A DNA stretch of 32,804 nucleotides from an uncultured Lachnospiraceae bacterium (GTDB taxonomy: Bacteria; Bacillota; Clostridia; Lachnospirales; Lachnospiraceae). Under the pieces are notes generated by a model. The model saw nothing but the letters and a program-made list of their open reading frames with translations. It did not search any database and had not been told where the DNA came from. The stretch lies in contig CAJUFE010000052.1 in the NCBI GenBank assembly GCA_910585635.1, positions 1 through 32,804 on the forward strand, written 5' to 3'. Positions 8,330 to 15,181 of the stretch are shown piece by piece. Position numbers and translations under genes: made by a program. Numbering within the stretch: the stretch's first letter is position 1; each line of letters begins with the position of its first letter.

Positions 8330-9664
8330 TCAGACGATACCCTGAGCTGTCATCGCATCCACTACTTTCTCAAAGCCTGCGATGTTGGCGCCCACCACAT
8401 AATTTCCGGCCACGCCATAGCGCTTTGCCGCATCATCTGCTTTAGCGAAGATATCGACCATGATCTTGTGGAGTTTCTCGTCTACCTCCTCAAAGCTCCA
8501 GGACAATCTCTCACTGTTCTGGCTCATCTCCAGAGCAGAGGTAGCTACGCCGCCTGCATTAGCCGCCTTGCCAGGCATGAACAGCATGCCGTTCTCTAAG
8601 AAGAAGTCAGTGGCCTCTCTTGTAGAAGGCATGTTCGCACCCTCTGCAACAGCAAAGCATCCATTGCTCTTCAATGCCTTTGCGTCGTCTAAGTTCAGCT
8701 CATTCTGGGTCGCACAGGGGAGAGCGATATCGCAGGGGATCGTCCAGATACCTTTTCCCTCAGTATAGACCGCAGTGGGGACCTTATCCACATACTCTTT
8801 GATACGCCCGCGGCGGACTTCCTTGATCTCCTTCACCACATCCAGCTTGATGCCGTCTTTATCATAGACATAGCCGTTAGAATCGCTCAGAGCCACAACC
8901 TTAGCGCCTAACTGCTGGGCCTTCTCTGTGGCGTAGATCGCTACATTGCCGGAACCGGAGATCACTACGGTCTTGCCTGCCAGTTCCTTTCCGTTCTTCT
9001 TTAACATCTCGTCCACGATGTAGACCAGACCATAGCCTGTAGCCTGGGTACGGACTAAAGACCCGCCATAGGTCAGACCCTTTCCGGTGAGGACGCCCTC
9101 ATACAGACCGGTCAGCCTCTTATACTGCCCATACAGGAAGCCGATCTCTCTTGCACCCACGCCGATATCTCCTGCAGGCACATCCTGGTCCGCGCCGATA
9201 TACTTGCTCAGCTCGGTCATAAAGCTCTGGCAGAACGCCATGACTTCTCTATCTGACTTTCCCTTCGGATCGAAGTTGGAGCCGCCTTTTCCGCCGCCGA
9301 TCGGGAGACCGGTCAGGGAGTTCTTGAACACCTGCTCAAAACCTAAGAACTTTAAGATGCTCTGGTTCACGGACGGGTGCAGACGCAGGCCTCCCTTGTA
9401 GGGTCCGATAGCGCTGTTGAACTGCACACGATAGCCTTTGTTCACCTGGACCTGTCCATCATCATCGACCCACGGCACGCGGAAGGAGATGATGCGCTCC
9501 GGCTCGACCAGACGCTCTAAAAGCGCCATCTTGCGGTATTTCTCTTCATTTGCATCGATCGCCAGCTTTAAGGAATCCAGCACTTCCTTCACTGCCTGAT
9601 GGAATTCTGCTTCCCCGGGGTTCTGCGCGACTACGCGCTCATATACTTCATCAACATAAGACAT
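8330..9664 (-). CDS. gdhA: Glutamate dehydrogenase, hexameric GdhA
   Basis: It catalyses reversible reductive amination of 2-oxoglutarate with ammonium to L-glutamate in the cytosol. The 444 residues are typical of the small hexameric class. The substrate and catalytic region spans GPYKGGLRLHPSVNQSILKF and LPIGGGKGGSNFDPKG, with catalytic Lys K126. The Rossmann cofactor domain carries VVISGSGNVAIYA (about 234-246). Overall similarity is to the NADP-linked biosynthetic type, but cofactor preference cannot be settled by eye. GAGGAGG precedes the ATG. It is monocistronic, with its own consensus promoter overlapped by palindromic sites, so it is probably repressed or activated according to nitrogen or amino-acid supply. 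Confidence 0.96.
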   Translation of the reverse strand: MSYVDEVYERVVAQNPGEAEFHQAVKEVLDSLKLAIDANEEKYRKMALLERLVEPERIISFRVPWVDDDGQVQVNKGYRVQFNSAIGPYKGGLRLHPSVNQSILKFLGFEQVFKNSLTGLPIGGGKGGSNFDPKGKSDREVMAFCQSFMTELSKYIGADQDVPAGDIGVGAREIGFLYGQYKRLTGLYEGVLTGKGLTYGGSLVRTQATGYGLVYIVDEMLKKNGKELAGKTVVISGSGNVAIYATEKAQQLGAKVVALSDSNGYVYDKDGIKLDVVKEIKEVRRGRIKEYVDKVPTAVYTEGKGIWTIPCDIALPCATQNELNLDDAKALKSNGCFAVAEGANMPSTREATDFFLENGMLFMPGKAANAGGVATSALEMSQNSERLSWSFEEVDEKLHKIMVDIFAKADDAAKRYGVAGNYVVGANIAGFEKVVDAMTAQGIV

Positions 9665-9720
9665 CGGTCATTTCCTCCTCATTTCTTGATCTTAAGATCC
9701 CATTTAGCATCCAATTTAAT

Positions 9721-9757
9721 TTACTAAATTGCTAAAGTAGATTATAGCAATTTGCTA
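9721..9757. promoter_or_regulatory. Operator-like palindromes at the gdhA promoter
   Basis: TAGCAATTTGCTA (9745-9757) is a perfect 13-bp palindrome lying in the spacer and touching the -10 box. A second, imperfect copy, TACTAAATTGCTA (9722-9734), covers the expected transcription start. The two copies are centred 23 bp apart, about two helical turns, as expected for a repressor binding as a pair. I do not recognise the regulator. Confidence 0.6.
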
Positions 9758-9769
9758 AAACGATGTCAA
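9741..9769 (-). promoter_or_regulatory. gdhA promoter, full consensus
   Basis: On the minus strand TTGACA (9764-9769), exactly 17 bp, then TATAAT (9741-9746). Both hexamers are perfect sigma-A consensus, implying strong transcription unless repressed. Start would be near 9734, giving a leader of about 70 nt. Confidence 0.85.
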
Positions 9770-9834
9770 TGACCTTATCGATCTTTTTTCCAAAAAATGT
9801 CCTTGGCGGTTACTGTCCATTCCTTGACCGGTTT

Positions 9835-10359
9835 TTATTGATCCGGCCCGGAATATTCTACGTATCCTAATGCCTGCTCTAATGCTTCTCTCTCCTCGCT
9901 CCCCAATAAGATCTCCGTCTGCCCCATATCCACCCGCTTTAGATACATATAACAGCCCTCACGGCTGTGGACTGAGTTCAGGATAAATCCGCTGTTAGTG
10001 TAATCTAAGAGAGCGATCACAAAGCTTAGGTTCCCGCCCATCCCATTAAAGGCATTATAGCGGACCAGTCCTAATTTCTGAAAGGAAGCCCGCAGGTTCC
10101 GGTTGATGCTCCTGATGTTCTCCTTATTTGTTTTATCTTCGATCTTCAACAGGTTGATATCCTCAATCTGGTTGATGAGAAGATCTTCTAAAGTTTCCGC
10201 GTCCTTTCCTCTCATAAAGATATCATACCGCCTGTACAGCTGGCTCATTTTGATCAGGCTGACGATCACTGTTATAAAAAGGATCAGTATGATGATCACC
10301 ATCCCCAAGATGATATAGCCTGGATCGATCCCCCAGCTATTGATGATGCTACCTTCCAT
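9835..10359 (-). CDS. DUF4446 family membrane protein
   Basis: A 174-residue protein with one N-terminal membrane helix (about residues 13-37, rich in Ile, Leu and Val), then a coiled-coil-like stretch (about 40-85) and a globular C-terminal domain containing LGLVRYNAFNGMGGNLSFVIALLD, which I take as the DUF4446 signature. The family commonly lies directly after parB in Clostridia, as here: 20 bp separate it from the parB stop, and its ribosome binding site AAGGAGTGAT falls in that gap. Co-transcription with parA-parB suggests a link to chromosome segregation or to the membrane near the origin; this is inference, as no biochemical role is known to me. Confidence 0.85.
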   Translation of the reverse strand: MEGSIINSWGIDPGYIILGMVIIILILFITVIVSLIKMSQLYRRYDIFMRGKDAETLEDLLINQIEDINLLKIEDKTNKENIRSINRNLRASFQKLGLVRYNAFNGMGGNLSFVIALLDYTNSGFILNSVHSREGCYMYLKRVDMGQTEILLGSEEREALEQALGYVEYSGPDQ

Positions 10360-10379
10360 ATCTATTTATCACTCCTTGG

Positions 10380-11438
10380 TCATCGTATAGATTCGATCAA
10401 TTCCACGATCCTCTCCAGCTCTGATGGAGAGTAATATTCGATCTCGATCCGTCCTTTGTTCTTATCCTTTTGATGGATCATGACTTTTGTTCCCATGATC
10501 CCCTTCATCCGTTCCTCCAGATCCTGAAAGATAAAGTGCATATCTCGTTCTTCTTTTTCTTTCTTTTCCTTAGGAGGCTTGGACAGCGACCGTACCATTT
10601 TCTCTACCTCACGGACGCTCAATCCCTTTTCCACGATCTCCCTCGCCAGCTTTTCCTGCTGGTCCTGATCTTCCAGTCCCAGTAATGCTCTCGCATGTCC
10701 GCTGCTGATCTGTCCATTGATCAATCGCTCCTGGACCGTCTTCCCCAGTTTGAGGAGACGGATACTATTGGTAATGGTGGCTCTGTTTTTTGAGACCCTT
10801 GCTGCGATCTCCTCCTGCTTCAGACCGAACTCCTGCATCAATTGCTGGTACGCATACGCTTCTTCAATAGGGTTTAAGTCCGCTCTCTGCACATTTTCGA
10901 TCAATGCGACCTCTACCGACTGCTGCTTATCATATTCTCGGATGATGACAGGGACTTCCTTCAGTCCTGCCAGCTTAGCCGCTCTCCATCGCCTTTCTCC
11001 TGCGATGATCTGATAAGTCTCTCCTGTCTTCATTACCAGGAGGGGCTGCAATATCCCATATTCTTTGATCGAATCCGATAATTCCTGCAGCGCCTCTTCA
11101 TCAAACTTCTTTCTCGGCTGTTCTCTGTTCGGTTCGATCTTTGTGATCTTTATCAATGTTTCACGTGAAACATCCTCACCTTCAACAGCTTTATTTCCTG
11201 ATACCATAAGGGGTTCACCCCGCCGCCCCTCTCTTCCATCTACTGCCTTCTCCTTATAAGAAGCTTCACTTTCTCTATCACTGTCATGGGTACTTTCTCT
11301 ATCACGGATATCAGATGTCCTTTTTGCTATATCCTGATCTCCTGCATTTTTTTCTACAGACGGTCCATTGGAAGAATGGACCACATCATCTCCAAAAAAT
11401 GCACCGAGACCTTTACCCAAAGCTGCTCGTTTTGCCAT
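10380..11438 (-). CDS. parB: Chromosome partitioning protein ParB (Spo0J)
   Basis: This CTP-dependent clamp loads at parS, spreads on DNA and recruits condensin near the origin. Order of parts: the ParA-stimulating N-terminus AKRAALGKGLGAFF; a long charged linker (about 20-85) with DRES repeated; the ParB nuclease-fold/CTPase domain with IIAGERRWRAAK and ENVQRADLNPIEEA; the parS-reading HTH (EEIAARVSKNRATITNSIRLL); and the dimerisation domain. I choose the ATG at 11436-11438 (352 residues) over a GTG three codons earlier, because AGGGTG lies six bases before it and the protein then begins MAKRAALGKG, as usual. The linker is longer than in many ParBs. The gene contains a parS site. Confidence 0.95.
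   Translation of the reverse strand: MAKRAALGKGLGAFFGDDVVHSSNGPSVEKNAGDQDIAKRTSDIRDRESTHDSDRESEASYKEKAVDGREGRRGEPLMVSGNKAVEGEDVSRETLIKITKIEPNREQPRKKFDEEALQELSDSIKEYGILQPLLVMKTGETYQIIAGERRWRAAKLAGLKEVPVIIREYDKQQSVEVALIENVQRADLNPIEEAYAYQQLMQEFGLKQEEIAARVSKNRATITNSIRLLKLGKTVQERLINGQISSGHARALLGLEDQDQQEKLAREIVEKGLSVREVEKMVRSLSKPPKEKKEKEERDMHFIFQDLEERMKGIMGTKVMIHQKDKNKGRIEIEYYSPSELERIVELIESIR
11157..11172. other. parS site inside parB
   Basis: TGTTTCACGTGAAACA, a perfect 16-bp palindrome and exact match to the bacterial parS consensus. It encodes part of the ParB sequence DVSRET. An equivalent site lies within spo0J of B. subtilis. ParB nucleates here. Confidence 0.95.
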
Positions 11439-11560
11439 ATCCTGCACCCTGCTTTGATCAGACTACATCTTCTTATCAAAAGCCTGACCAAAAGCGCAAA
11501 CATCAAGATGAGAGGACTGCTCGTTTGCTCATCCTTTCTTTAATTATTATCCTCCATCCT

Positions 11561-12331
11561 TTATAATCCTTCTCCTCGACTCATCACCTCAGCCGCCAAA
11601 AGCCGATAACTTTCCGCACCTGTGGACCTGGAATCATAAAGATTGATCGACATCCCATGACTGGGTGCCTCTGCCAATCTTACATTCCTGGGAATGATCG
11701 TCTTATAGATATTTTGGTTCAGATTGCTCTTTACACTTTCCACTACTTCTAAAGAAAGATTAGTCCTGGCATCATACATAGTGAAGACTACACCTTCCAT
11801 CTCTAAAGAAGGGTTCAACTTTTTCTGTACCAAACTGATCGTATTCATCACTTGGGTCAGACCCTCTAAAGCGTAATACTCACATTGGATCGGCACTAAG
11901 ACCGTATCAGCGGCTGTCATCGCATTGATCGTCAAAAGGTTCAGGGATGGTGGGCAATCGATCAATATGAAATCATATCGATCCTTTATAGGATCCAAAT
12001 ATTTGCGCAATATCCCTTCCTTATCTTCCACATCCAACAGTTCTATCTCTGCCCCTGACAGATCAACATCCGAAGGCAGCACATCCAGATGCTCCTGCAC
12101 GCTTTCCGTGATACACTCCTCGATCGAGCACTCTCCTATCAAAAGTTCATAGACAGTTTTGTCGATATGACCCTTCTCTAATCCAAGACCACTAGTGCCG
12201 TTCCCTTGAGGATCAAAATCTACCATCAACACTCTCTGTCCAGCCTCTGACAGACAAGCAGACAGATTGATAGCAGTAGTTGTCTTCCCAACACCACCTT
12301 TTTGGTTTGCAATGGCTATCACTCTTCCCAT
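11561..12331 (-). CDS. parA: Chromosome partitioning ATPase ParA (Soj)
   Basis: A 256-residue deviant Walker-type ATPase that binds DNA as an ATP dimer and works with ParB in origin segregation and control of DnaA. The deviant Walker A KGGVGKTT is at residues 11-18 with the signature Lys (K11). MVDFDPQGNGTSGLG and the Walker B region FILIDCPPSLNLLTINAM follow. Length is usual for chromosomal Soj. It lies 122 bp ahead of parB on the same strand. Here it is separated from rsmG by a structured spacer and an unrelated hydrolase, whereas in many Firmicutes rsmG (often with noc) directly precedes it. Confidence 0.96.
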   Translation of the reverse strand: MGRVIAIANQKGGVGKTTTAINLSACLSEAGQRVLMVDFDPQGNGTSGLGLEKGHIDKTVYELLIGECSIEECITESVQEHLDVLPSDVDLSGAEIELLDVEDKEGILRKYLDPIKDRYDFILIDCPPSLNLLTINAMTAADTVLVPIQCEYYALEGLTQVMNTISLVQKKLNPSLEMEGVVFTMYDARTNLSLEVVESVKSNLNQNIYKTIIPRNVRLAEAPSHGMSINLYDSRSTGAESYRLLAAEVMSRGEGL

Positions 12332-12436
12332 TTAAAAATCCTCTTTTCCATTCCTAAAACTTCTCCACTTAGATCGATCAAGTAGAAATCCTTTCTTTTA
12401 CCCTAATACTCTGGCCTTCTGCAGAGCATTGTAGTA

Positions 12437-12465
12437 AGTATACCATAGAATCATTTTTTTTCCTA
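12437..12465 (-). promoter_or_regulatory. Possible parA promoter
   Basis: The minus strand shows TATACT (12437-12442) with TAGGAA 17 bp upstream (12460-12465). The -10 is good and the -35 poor. It would give a leader of roughly 100 nt before parA. The upstream parS site is about 22 bp away, so ParB spreading could affect it. Confidence 0.4.
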
Positions 12466-12487
12466 TTAAAATATAGCACAAAAAAGA

Positions 12488-12503
12488 TGTTTCACGTGGA
12501 ACA
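12488..12503. other. parS site upstream of parA
   Basis: TGTTTCACGTGGAACA; the reverse strand reads TGTTCCACGTGAAACA, a classic B. subtilis-type parS. It lies outside coding sequence, 157 bp from the parA start and 1.3 kb from the parS inside parB. Confidence 0.93.
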
Positions 12504-12599
12504 TTTTCTCTGGCCCTCAATGAGATCACCTTTACTTTGCCTTTGAGCACAAAAAAACATGGTTGAACACAAAAAAAGCATGAATCAGCCTTCTCCTAC

Positions 12600-12925
12600 A
12601 CCTGGGAGCCCTATCGCATAGACATATGGCAAATGGGCTGCTCCCGGAGGGGCATATATCACATAAAAGACCGGCGTCCCGCAAAGGTCCCCTTAGAGGG
12701 ATCCGGACCTCCGGATGCTAGGTGGCTGGCTACCATATGACCAAAGAAAGGCCAGCTAAAGTAGCGCAGGTAGGGTCCTGTCACAAAAGGAACCCCTAGA
12801 AAAACGTCGGCGCTTAGCGAGGTCTTTTCGAGCTTAGCGTCCGTTACGTTTTTCTCGGAGCGAGAGCGCGGTGACGTTGTGGCAGGTCCCTCCCGGAGCG
12901 GACCCTTGGCCAACCTGTGAAAAGT
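12600..12925. ncRNA. Candidate structured noncoding RNA or repeat element (strand undecided)
   Basis: About 325 bp with no credible protein but a chain of stems. GGGAG..CCC pairs with GGG..CTCCC (12604-12645). GGTCCC/GGGATC (12687-12702) and CCGG/CCGG follow. TGGCTGGC (about 12723-12730) pairs with GCCAGCTA (8 bp). AGGGTCC pairs with GGAACCCCT. A long stem runs from GAAAAACGT (12799-12807) to ACGTTTTTC (12846-12854), continued inward by CGG/CCG and CGCT/AGCG. CTCG-GAG-CGAG (12854-12864) and GGTCC/GGACC (12885-12904) close the set. GC content is above the flanks. On the minus strand two T7 runs follow near 12553 and 12573, favouring minus-strand transcription, though no clear promoter is seen. 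Landmarks of RNase P RNA, SRP RNA and tmRNA are absent. Confidence 0.5.
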
Positions 12926-12968
12926 AACCTCAAAAGGATCCTATACGAAAAACAAAGATCATTAATGG

Positions 12969-13010
12969 TTGTATTCCCCCCCTGATTGTATTATAATCAT
13001 CCTATAGGAT
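12969..13010 (+). promoter_or_regulatory. Promoter and operator-like palindrome of the alpha/beta hydrolase
   Basis: TTGTAT (12969-12974), 17 bp, TATAAT (12992-12997): a strong sigma-A promoter. Immediately after it ATCCTATAGGAT (12999-13010) is a perfect 12-bp palindrome over the expected start point, typical of a repressor site. The half-motif ATCCTATA recurs at 12938-12945. Confidence 0.7.
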
Positions 13011-13067
13011 AAATGTTTATTATTTCACAGACTATATCCATGCATCAAATGACCAGGAGGATATCTC

Positions 13068-14030
13068 ATGACAAATAAGAATAGATCGATGACCATGCTC
13101 ATCTTAGGTTCCACTGCTGTTGCTTCTATCGCTATGATCAATAAATATATCCAGGTATCGGCTACCAGCAAAAACCTCCTGGAATGCCCCAAGTCTCTCT
13201 GCTATAAATGGCGCCTGGGCAATATCCACTATACTAAGACAGGAAATGGAAAGCCTCTTCTTTTAATCCATGACTTGACCGCGATCTCCAGCGGCTATGA
13301 GTGGGAGCAGCTCATCCATCCCTTGAGCGAGTATTACACCGTATATAACATCGACCTTTTGGGATGCGGTCGTTCGGAAAAACCTAATATGACCTATACC
13401 AATTATCTCTATGTCCAGATGATCTCGGACTTTATCCGGTCGATGATCGGGCGGCGGACTGATGTGGCCGCCTGCGGCAGCGCTTCTGCCCTTGCGCTGA
13501 TGGCCTGTGCCAGCAACAGTGAGCTGTTCGATCAGCTGCTGTTCATCAACCCGGATAGTCTGCACACCTGCAGCCAGATGCCTGGAAGATCCGCAAAGCT
13601 TTATAAATTTATCCTGGATATCCCGGTACTCGGAACACTGATCTATCATATATCCACCGGTAAAAAGGCGATCCGGCAGATGTTCACGGAAGGCTACTTT
13701 GAGAACCCATTTTCAGCGAAACGGACGATGATCGATGCCTACTATGAGGCCGCTCATCTGGGAGGCTCGCCAAAGTCTGTCTATGCCAGCGTGACCTGTA
13801 ACTATACGAAATGCAATATCGTCGATGCCTTAAAGAAGATCGATAATAGTATCTATCTGCTGGGCAGCAGCGCCATAGATGGGATGGAAGAACGGTTGGA
13901 GGAATTTAAGAGATATAACCCGGCGATCGAGACTGCTCTCTTAGATAACGGGAAACATCTGCCACACCTGGAATTTCCAAACGAAGTATTGGATATGATG
14001 AAGACCTTTCTATATCAACGATCCATATAA
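13068..14030 (+). CDS. Membrane-anchored alpha/beta hydrolase-fold protein
   Basis: The 320-residue protein has an N-terminal membrane anchor (about 8-25, MTMLILGSTAVASIAMI), then an alpha/beta hydrolase domain: GNGKPLLLIHDLTAISSGYEW (strand 3 and oxyanion region), YNIDLLGCGRSEKP (93-106), the expected nucleophile elbow VAACGSASALALMA (133-146) and the possible catalytic His in NGKHLPHLEFP (H297 or H300). The elbow does not fit G-x-S-x-G cleanly (C136, G137, S138, A139, S140), so the nucleophile is uncertain. AGGAGG precedes the ATG. It stands alone, opposite to its neighbours and head-on to replication, between the structured element and rsmG. Substrate unknown; lipid or peptidoglycan-related esters are only guesses. 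Confidence 0.8.
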   Translation: MTNKNRSMTMLILGSTAVASIAMINKYIQVSATSKNLLECPKSLCYKWRLGNIHYTKTGNGKPLLLIHDLTAISSGYEWEQLIHPLSEYYTVYNIDLLGCGRSEKPNMTYTNYLYVQMISDFIRSMIGRRTDVAACGSASALALMACASNSELFDQLLFINPDSLHTCSQMPGRSAKLYKFILDIPVLGTLIYHISTGKKAIRQMFTEGYFENPFSAKRTMIDAYYEAAHLGGSPKSVYASVTCNYTKCNIVDALKKIDNSIYLLGSSAIDGMEERLEEFKRYNPAIETALLDNGKHLPHLEFPNEVLDMMKTFLYQRSI

Positions 14031-14054
14031 AGAAACACCCTATCTTTAACAACA

Positions 14055-14102
14055 ATATCCCACGATACAGCCATATATGATTACGGCCACATCGTGGGAT
14101 AT
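14055..14102. terminator. Convergent terminator-like hairpin: 12-bp perfect stem, 24-nt loop
   Basis: ATATCCCACGAT (14055-14066) pairs perfectly with 14091-14102. The loop holds GCC/GGC, which can add an inner stem. It lies 25 nt after the hydrolase stop and 130 nt after the rsmG stop, so it may serve both. The plus-strand continuation is T-rich (CTTCACTTCTTC) rather than a pure U tract. Confidence 0.6.
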
Positions 14103-14142
14103 CTTCACTTCTTCATATCTTCTCTTCTTTATATCTTCCCTT

Positions 14143-14183
14143 CTTTACTTCTTGAGCTCTTTACTTCCTAAACCCTTTACTTC
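14143..14183. repeat. 16-bp period repeat of CTTTACTTC
   Basis: CTTTACTTC occurs at 14143-14151, 14159-14167 and 14175-14183, exactly 16 bp apart, within a pyrimidine-rich stretch (14101-14190) after rsmG. No ORF is visible. Confidence 0.6.
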
Positions 14184-14231
14184 TTCATTTATAGCTTATT
14201 CCATATCTTATCTTCATACATCCCTTATAGA

Positions 14232-14963
14232 TCATAGAGGCTCCTTCGAAGGCACCCCTGCTCTCCTGGGGTATCTGGGATGGATGTGCTTTTCCTTTGC
14301 GATCACCACCAGACTCCGTTGGATATCTGTACCCGGAAGGCAGAAAGTATCGATCGATCGAAGGGATCCTCCCAAAAGCTTTATGGCGCCCTGGGCTCCC
14401 TTTACCTCCTCCTCAACATTTCGAGATTTATAAGAGATAAATGACCCTCCAACCTTAACAAAAGGCATACAGTACTCGGCCAACACCGAGAGGTCCGCCA
14501 CAGCCCGGGATACACAGATATCAAAACCTTCTCGACAAGACTTTTCTCTCCCCAGATTCTCTGCCCGTCCATGGACACAACGGACCTGATCTAACGCCAA
14601 GGCTGTACATACCTCCTGCAAAAAATTGACCCTTTTATTTAGAGAATCCAACAATAAAAATTTATAAGAAGGAAAAGCGATCTTCAGCGGGATACCCGGA
14701 AAACCAGCTCCCGTACCCACATCGATGATCGAAAGCTCTTTTTCTCTGCCCAACTCCGGCAATACCCTCACCACCGATAAGCTATCCAAAAAATGCTTTG
14801 TGACCACATCCCTTTCCTCTGTGATCGCCGTAAGGTTCATCACCTTATTTTTTTCCACCAACATCTCAAAAAATTGTTGATATTTCCACAATTGCTCGTC
14901 ACTTAAGTGGATATCCAGATACCCAGCACCTTCTCGCATCTGTTTTGCAAGATCTTCCCACAT
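14232..14963 (-). CDS. rsmG: 16S rRNA m7G527 methyltransferase RsmG (GidB)
   Basis: It methylates N7 of G527 in the 530 loop of 16S rRNA using S-adenosylmethionine; loss is known in other bacteria to give low-level streptomycin resistance. The 243 residues fit the family. Visible are NKVMNLTAITEERDVVTKHFLDSL (39-62), the SAM-binding loop DVGTGAGFPGIPL (81-93), LLLDSLNKRVNFL, the catalytic-site segment CVSRAVADLSVLAEYC, and FISYKSRN near the C-terminus. It follows mnmG on the same strand after 218 bp and starts with ATG. The C-terminal tail (HPRYPRRAGVPSKEPL) is typical. Confidence 0.96.
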   Translation of the reverse strand: MWEDLAKQMREGAGYLDIHLSDEQLWKYQQFFEMLVEKNKVMNLTAITEERDVVTKHFLDSLSVVRVLPELGREKELSIIDVGTGAGFPGIPLKIAFPSYKFLLLDSLNKRVNFLQEVCTALALDQVRCVHGRAENLGREKSCREGFDICVSRAVADLSVLAEYCMPFVKVGGSFISYKSRNVEEEVKGAQGAIKLLGGSLRSIDTFCLPGTDIQRSLVVIAKEKHIHPRYPRRAGVPSKEPL

Positions 14964-15067
14964 ATGCTCATCCTCTGCTATTTGATATATCGTATAGGAT
15001 CATAAAAGATCAATACAACACTTTTACAAATATTTCCATATCATATCTTCTTATATCTACCTACCCT

Positions 15068-15135
15068 CATCTATCATCTATCATCTATCATCTATCATCT
15101 CATTATCCTATCATCTATCATCCTATCATGTATCA
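15068..15135. repeat. 7-bp tandem repeat (CATCTAT)
   Basis: Four perfect adjacent copies of CATCTAT (15068-15095) are followed by decayed copies to about 15135. On the mRNA strand the unit reads ATAGATG, so it offers repeated ATG triplets. It lies in the 218-bp spacer after mnmG and before rsmG; nothing else is recognisable there. Confidence 0.75.
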
Positions 15136-15181
15136 CTCTTGCCTTGTCCAACCTATATCCAACCTATAAACCCCATCCTTA

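Noticed and set aside
11439..11447. GTG start of ParB three codons upstream
   Set aside because: The AGGGTG ribosome binding site is best spaced for the ATG at 11438, which gives the usual MAKRAALGKG N-terminus.
12659..12913. An 84-codon minus-strand ORF through the structured element
   Set aside because: Low-complexity, Pro/Ser/Arg-rich product with no ribosome binding site, and the DNA is better explained by hairpins.
12600..12925. RNase P RNA, SRP RNA or tmRNA
   Set aside because: The conserved RNase P core (GAGGAAAGTC), the SRP GGAAG-type loop region and the tRNA-like ends of tmRNA are not found on either strand.
15068..15135. CRISPR-like array
   Set aside because: Units are 7 bp, contiguous and without spacers; the same applies to the 12- and 13-bp repeats. 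No cas genes are present.
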